A DNA stretch of 64,000 bases from Rhodobacteraceae bacterium HLUCCO07. GTDB taxonomy: Bacteria; Pseudomonadota; Alphaproteobacteria; Rhodobacterales; Rhodobacteraceae. The notes under the pieces were generated by a model. That model was not told the origin of the DNA. It searched no databases and saw nothing but the letters and a program-made list of their open reading frames with translations. Of this stretch, positions 59,343 to 64,000 are shown piece by piece. The position numbers and the translations under genes are program-made. Location: assembly GCA_001314705.1 (NCBI GenBank), contig LJSU01000021.1, forward strand, positions 1 to 64,000, in the 5' to 3' direction. Position 1 is the first letter of the stretch. Each line of letters begins with the position of its first letter.

Positions 59343-59834
59343 ATGGCCGAGCCACGCAAATACGCCGAAACACCCGAAGACCTCGCCACGATGGAGGACA
59401 TCCTGTCGATGTCGGGGCTGGAGTTCATGCAGGCCATCGCCGACGGACGCCTGCCCGGCCCGCCGATCGGCCGCACCATGGGGTTCTGGCCCGAACTGGT
59501 CGAGGAGGGGCGGGTGATTTTCACGGGCACGCCCGAATTCAAGGTGATGAACCCGATCGGCACGGTGCATGGCGGCTGGTATGGCACGATCCTAGACAGT
59601 TGCATGGCCTGCGCGATCCAGACGCGGGTGCCCAAGGGTTCAGCCTATACGACGCTGGAATACAAGATCAACATCATCCGCCCGATCCCCATCGGCACGC
59701 CGGTGCGCGCCATCGGCACGGTGCATCACGCGGGCCGCTCGACCGGAATCGCTGATGGCGAGATCCGCGGCGTCGAAGATGACCGGCTTTACGCCACCGG
59801 CTCGACCACCTGCATCATCATGAAGCTGGACTGA
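59343..59834 (+). CDS. PaaI-type hotdog thioesterase
   Basis: GFWPELVEEGRVIFTGTPEFKVMNPIGTVHGGWYGTILDSCMACAI. Confidence 0.88.
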   Translation: MAEPRKYAETPEDLATMEDILSMSGLEFMQAIADGRLPGPPIGRTMGFWPELVEEGRVIFTGTPEFKVMNPIGTVHGGWYGTILDSCMACAIQTRVPKGSAYTTLEYKINIIRPIPIGTPVRAIGTVHHAGRSTGIADGEIRGVEDDRLYATGSTTCIIMKLD

Positions 59835-59960
59835 CACGAGGTTTTGCGCCGCCTGCGGCGTCGCCCGGGGGCGGGGTCTCGGCTGCGCCTCGACCCCGCT
59901 CAGCCGGACCATGCGATGTGCCTCATCCCGCCCGCCGCTCTTGCCGGAACCAGGGGTATT

Positions 59961-60034
59961 TTGAGTATTTTTTCCAAGAAAGAACGGCAGGGCGCATGCT
60001 GGCACCGGCTCTCTTTCTTGGTGTAAATACTCAA
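59961..60034. repeat. Long inverted repeat made of two oppositely oriented GAGTATTT-N4-CAAGAAAGA motifs
   Basis: GAGTATTTTTTCCAAGAAAGA (59963-59983) vs TCTTTCTTGGTGTAAATACTC (60012-60032); 18/21 complementary. Confidence 0.75.
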
Positions 60035-60083
60035 TGTCCCGGGCTCTCGACCGGCACGCGGTGACGGGTGGGCCACGGCGGTG

Positions 60084-63000
60084 TCAGGCAGCCCCGCCCA
60101 GCAACTCGGCATTGCCGCCCGAGGCGGTGGTGTCCACGCAGACATGGCGTTCGCCCATCACGTGGCCGGTATCGGGCATGCCGGTGATGAGCGGCAGGAT
60201 CGGCCCGTCGCGTTCGGCCAGCGCGCGGGCACAGGCGCGGGCCATGTCGTCATTGCCCCAGAAGATCACGCCCGAGAACCCGCCAAGCGTCGTCAGCGCC
60301 TCGGGCGCAAGCCGCCCCGTGACCATGACCGCCCGTCCGCCCAATCTGCGCACCGCCTCGGCCTGTGCGCTGGCGGCCGCCTCGCCCGGCCCCATGCAGA
60401 GGAGCGGCAGGCGGGGCAGGGTGGTCAGCCGGTTCGATTCACCCGTCGGCCCGGGCAGGGTGAGCGTGCTGCCGCCCGCCGCGCCGGGTGCCGCGTCGAG
60501 CGCCTTTTGCACCGTTTGCGCATCGGTCTCCTGCGCCCATGTGCCGCCGGTCCCCGTGGCCGGGCGTGCGCCGAACCGGGCAAGGTAATGCGGCCCGCCC
60601 GCCTTGGGGCCGGTGCCGGAAAGCCCCTCGCCGCCAAAGGGCTGGCTTCCCACGATGGCGCCGATCTGGTTGCGGTTGACATAGATGTTGCCCGCGTGGA
60701 TTGCCTCGGAGACATGCTGCACCCGGTCGTCGATCCGGGTTTGCAGCCCGAAGGTGAGGCCATACCCGGTGGCGTTGATATCGCCGATCACCCGGTCGAG
60801 ATCGCCCGCGCGGAACGTGGCGAGATGCAGCACCGGGCCGAAGACCTCGCGCTCCATGTCCTTGATTCCGTCCACCCGGATCAGCGTGGGGGCGATGAAA
60901 TGGCCCGCGTTGGGGGTGCGCAACTCGTGCAGCAGCCGCCCGTCGGCGCGGGCGGCGTCGATATGCGCGGCGATACCGGCGCGGGCCTCTTCGTCGATCA
61001 CCGGGCCGCAATCGGTGGAAAGGTGCCACGGATCGCCCATGGCGAGCTGATCCATCGCGCCCTTGAGCATCTCGGTAAAGCCTTCGGCGATGTCCTCCTG
61101 TACGTAGAGACAGCGCAGGGCCGAGCAGCGTTGGCCTGCCGACTGGAAGGCGCTTTCCACGATGGCCTGCACCGCCTGTTCGGGCAGGGCAGTGGAATCG
61201 ACGATCATCGCGTTGAGCCCGCCGGTTTCTGCGATGAGCGGTGCGCCGGGCGCAAGGTGCCGGGCCATGGCGCGGCGGATGATCCGCGCGGTGTCGGTCG
61301 AGCCGGTGAAGGCCACGCCGCCCACCCGTGCATCCGAGGTGAGCCGCGCGCCCACCTTGCCCGCGCCGGGCAGGAATTGCAGCGCGCCGCGCGGCACGCC
61401 CGCCTCGTGCAGGAGTTCGACCGCGCGATGCGCGATGAGCGGGGTCTGCTCGGCCGGTTTGGCCAGCACCGCGTTGCCCGCCGCCAGCGCCGCCGCGATC
61501 TGGCCGGTGAAGATGGCGAGCGGAAAGTTCCACGGGGATATGCAGGTGAAAATGCCCACTGGCGCGCGCTCGGGGGCGTTGGCGGCGTAGTAGCGCAGGA
61601 AATCCACCGCCTCGCGCAGTTCGGCCACCGCGTCGGGCAGGGATTTGCCGGCCTCGCGGGCGACGATGGCGAAGATCTCGCCGAAATGCGCCTCGTAAAG
61701 GTCGGCGGCGCGATTGAGCACCTTTGCCCGCTCGGGCGCGGGCGCGGCCCAAGGCGTGGCCGCCGCCAGCGCGGTTTCCGCGTCCGCCGCGCTGGCCCAG
61801 GCCACCGTGCCGGGGTGGTCGGCGGGATCGGCGGGGTTTATCACCGGCCCGGGGGCTTCGGGTGCGGCCTCGCCCGCAAGGATCGGCGCGGCGGCCCATT
61901 CATGGCGGCGGAACGGGTCGCGCGCCGCGTCGATCATGGCGAGCGTCGGGGCGTGGGTCAGGTCGAATCCCTTTGAGTTGGTGCGCTCGGGCGCGAAAAG
62001 CTCGGGCCCGGTGGCGATGGCGGGCGCGGGATCGGACAGGGCCTCGAACGGATCGCGGGCGACCTCTTCGGGGGGCACGTCCTCGTCCACGATCTGGTTG
62101 ACGAAGGAGGAGTTCGCCCCGTTTTCAAGCAAACGCCGCACCAGGTAGGCCAGCAGGTCGCGATGCGCCCCGACCGGTGCGTAGATCCGGCAATGGCTGC
62201 CTTCTTGGCCCATCACGATCTCGTGCAGGGCCCCGCCCATGCCGTGCAGGCGCTGGAATTCGAAGGCGGTCTTGGCCACCCCCATATCGGCGGCCATGTC
62301 GAGGATCGCGGCCACGGTATGCGCGTTATGGGTGGCGAATTGCGGATAGATGCGCGCGCTCATGCCCAGCAGCTTGCGCGCGTTGGCAAGGTAGCTCACA
62401 TCGGTCGCGGGTTTGCGGGTGAAGACCGGGAAACCCCCGACACCCTCGACCTGCGCGCGCTTGATCTCGGTGTCCCAATAGGCGCCCTTCACGAGGCGGA
62501 TCATCAGCTTGCGGTCATGTTTCCCGGCCAGGTCGTGCAGGAAATCGAGAACCTCGCCCGCACGTTGGCCGTAAGCCTGCACCACCACGCCGAACCCGTC
62601 CCACCCGGCCAGCGCGGGTTCGGAGAGCACGGTCTCGATCACGTCGAGCGAGAGGGTCAGGCGGTCAGCCTCCTCGGCGTCGATATTGAGGCCCATGCCG
62701 GCGGATTTCGCCAGGAGCGCCAGCGAACGCAGGCGCGGCACCAGCTCGTCCATGACGCGGGCATGTTGCGCCACCTCGTAACGTGAGAACAGCGCCGAGA
62801 GCTTGACCGAGATGCCGGGGTTCTGCCGGGTGTCGCGGCTTTTGCAGGCGGCGGCGATGGCGGTGATGGCGCGGCTGTAGGAGAGGTAATAGCGCCGTGC
62901 GTCCTCTTCGGTGCGCGCGGCTTCGCCCAGCATGTCATAGGAATAGGTATAGCCCTTCTTCTCCATGCCCGCCGCACGCTCCATCGCCGCGCCAATATCC

Positions 63001-63518
63001 TCGCCCAGCACGAACTGGCGGCCCATTTCCTTCATCGCCCGGCCCACGGCGGTGCGGATCACCGGCTCGCCCAGACGCTTGACCGCGCCGCGCAGGCTGC
63101 CGATCAGGCCGGGGCGCGGGTCGTCGAGCACCTTGCCGGTGAGCATCAAGGCCCAGGTCGAGGCGTTGACCAGTGGCGAGGTGGAATGCCCCATGTGCCG
63201 CGCCCAGTCGGAAGGTGCGATCTTGTCCTCGATCAGCGCGTCGATCGTGTCAGCGTCCGGCACCCGCAAAAGCGCCTCGGCCAGGCACATCAGCGCGATC
63301 CCCTCGTTGGTCGAAAGCCCGTATTCGGCCAGGAACACCTCCATCAGCCCCGGGTTCGAGCGGCCGCGAATGTCGCGCACCAGTTCGGCCGCGCGTGCGG
63401 TGATGCGCGCGCGCGCGGCGTCGTCGAGCGCGGCGGTTTCGACCAGGCGCGACAGCGTGTCGGCCTCGTCGGCATAGGTGGCGGTGTCGATGGCGGCGAT
63501 ATGGTCGGGCAGGGGCAT
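60084..63518 (-). CDS. putA: Bifunctional proline dehydrogenase / L-glutamate-gamma-semialdehyde dehydrogenase
   Basis: ProDH domain (KGAYWDTEIKRAQ) and ALDH domain (FQSAGQRCSALRCLYVQ); 1144 aa, no N-terminal RHH. Confidence 0.96.
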   Translation of the reverse strand: MPLPDHIAAIDTATYADEADTLSRLVETAALDDAARARITARAAELVRDIRGRSNPGLMEVFLAEYGLSTNEGIALMCLAEALLRVPDADTIDALIEDKIAPSDWARHMGHSTSPLVNASTWALMLTGKVLDDPRPGLIGSLRGAVKRLGEPVIRTAVGRAMKEMGRQFVLGEDIGAAMERAAGMEKKGYTYSYDMLGEAARTEEDARRYYLSYSRAITAIAAACKSRDTRQNPGISVKLSALFSRYEVAQHARVMDELVPRLRSLALLAKSAGMGLNIDAEEADRLTLSLDVIETVLSEPALAGWDGFGVVVQAYGQRAGEVLDFLHDLAGKHDRKLMIRLVKGAYWDTEIKRAQVEGVGGFPVFTRKPATDVSYLANARKLLGMSARIYPQFATHNAHTVAAILDMAADMGVAKTAFEFQRLHGMGGALHEIVMGQEGSHCRIYAPVGAHRDLLAYLVRRLLENGANSSFVNQIVDEDVPPEEVARDPFEALSDPAPAIATGPELFAPERTNSKGFDLTHAPTLAMIDAARDPFRRHEWAAAPILAGEAAPEAPGPVINPADPADHPGTVAWASAADAETALAAATPWAAPAPERAKVLNRAADLYEAHFGEIFAIVAREAGKSLPDAVAELREAVDFLRYYAANAPERAPVGIFTCISPWNFPLAIFTGQIAAALAAGNAVLAKPAEQTPLIAHRAVELLHEAGVPRGALQFLPGAGKVGARLTSDARVGGVAFTGSTDTARIIRRAMARHLAPGAPLIAETGGLNAMIVDSTALPEQAVQAIVESAFQSAGQRCSALRCLYVQEDIAEGFTEMLKGAMDQLAMGDPWHLSTDCGPVIDEEARAGIAAHIDAARADGRLLHELRTPNAGHFIAPTLIRVDGIKDMEREVFGPVLHLATFRAGDLDRVIGDINATGYGLTFGLQTRIDDRVQHVSEAIHAGNIYVNRNQIGAIVGSQPFGGEGLSGTGPKAGGPHYLARFGARPATGTGGTWAQETDAQTVQKALDAAPGAAGGSTLTLPGPTGESNRLTTLPRLPLLCMGPGEAAASAQAEAVRRLGGRAVMVTGRLAPEALTTLGGFSGVIFWGNDDMARACARALAERDGPILPLITGMPDTGHVMGERHVCVDTTASGGNAELLGGAA

Positions 63519-63607
63519 GGTGCACTCCGGATGTTTGGGCTATGATATCACTGATCTTGCGGGCAGTTGTCCTGAACAGTGTGAGTATGAAAGGCAAATA
63601 AACTGAA

Positions 63608-64000
63608 ATGAGCGAAGAAAACGGGCCAGATGGCCTTGGCGAACTTGACCGGCACGACCGCCGTATCCTCTCGATTCTGGCCAGCGAGGGCAGGATCAGT
63701 ATTGCCGATCTCGCCCGTCGGATCGGGTTGTCGAAATCGCCCACCCAGGCGCGGGTCAGGCGGCTGGAAGAGACTGGCGTGATCACCGGCTATCGCGCGA
63801 TGTTCGATCCCATTCGCATGGGGCTCGATCACGTCGCCTTTGTCGAGGTGCGCCTCAGCGACACGCGCGAGGCCGCGCTGAGGGCCTTCAATGCCGCCGT
63901 TGCCGGGATTGCCCAGATCGAGCAGGCCCACATGATGGCGGCGAATTTCGACTACCTCTTGAAAGTGCGCACCCGCGACATGCGCGATTACCGCCGCGTT
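63608..64000 (+). CDS. Lrp/AsnC family regulator (putative PutR), truncated by window edge
   Basis: ELDRHDRRILSILASEGRISIADLARRIGLSKSPTQARVRRLEETGVITGYRA; divergent from putA. Confidence 0.92.
   Translation, partial: MSEENGPDGLGELDRHDRRILSILASEGRISIADLARRIGLSKSPTQARVRRLEETGVITGYRAMFDPIRMGLDHVAFVEVRLSDTREAALRAFNAAVAGIAQIEQAHMMAANFDYLLKVRTRDMRDYRRV

Noticed and set aside
60081-61976. 631-aa plus-strand ORF opposite putA
   Set aside because: Antisense artefact of high GC codon bias; the putA frame has clear domain motifs while this translation is low-complexity H/R/G/A-rich.

Overview
The window is high-GC alphaproteobacterial chromosome, most like Rhodobacterales/Roseobacter by gene content and order. 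Positions 1-18.3 kb hold the 3' end of tuf and the S10-spc-alpha ribosomal protein supercluster (rpsJ to rplQ, including secY, adk and rpoA). The cluster is interrupted twice. Between rplW and rplB there is a terminator, a GNAT acetyltransferase, a second copy of the rplW 3' end and a Gly/Ala-rich membrane protein. Between rplP and rpmC there is a terminator, an antisense 2OG-Fe(II) oxygenase-like gene and a bacterioferritin-like gene preceded by a perfect Irr-type palindrome. Downstream are degP/Q, rarA, crcB, rluC, a HAD phosphatase, ATP12, an orphan solute-binding protein, purEK, hsp20/DUF1150, a frameshifted glycosyltransferase-like gene, a dehydratase, thpR, an oxygenase-centred catabolic cluster, an SBP56/methanethiol-oxidase-like locus next to a class III ADH, tdk, proC, csaA, a branched-chain-type ABC transporter with a serine hydrolase, rhomboid, wrbA, metR/metF and putA with a divergent Lrp regulator. 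The most interesting items are: (i) the rplW 3'-end duplication bracketing an insertion in the S10 operon; (ii) putative protein-modifying enzymes (GNAT, 2OG oxygenase) embedded among ribosomal genes; (iii) a flavin-reductase/LysR-effector-domain fusion inside an uncharacterised Rieske/FMO/RidA/DUF1028 cluster; (iv) complementary degeneration of one composite ATP site in LivF/LivG; (v) a recurrent GAGTATTT-N4-CAAGA element 3' of genes; (vi) a solitary type I-C-like CRISPR repeat just upstream of thpR. No CRISPR array, cas genes, tRNAs, rRNAs or intact transposons were seen. All family names are from reading the translations; no database search was possible.
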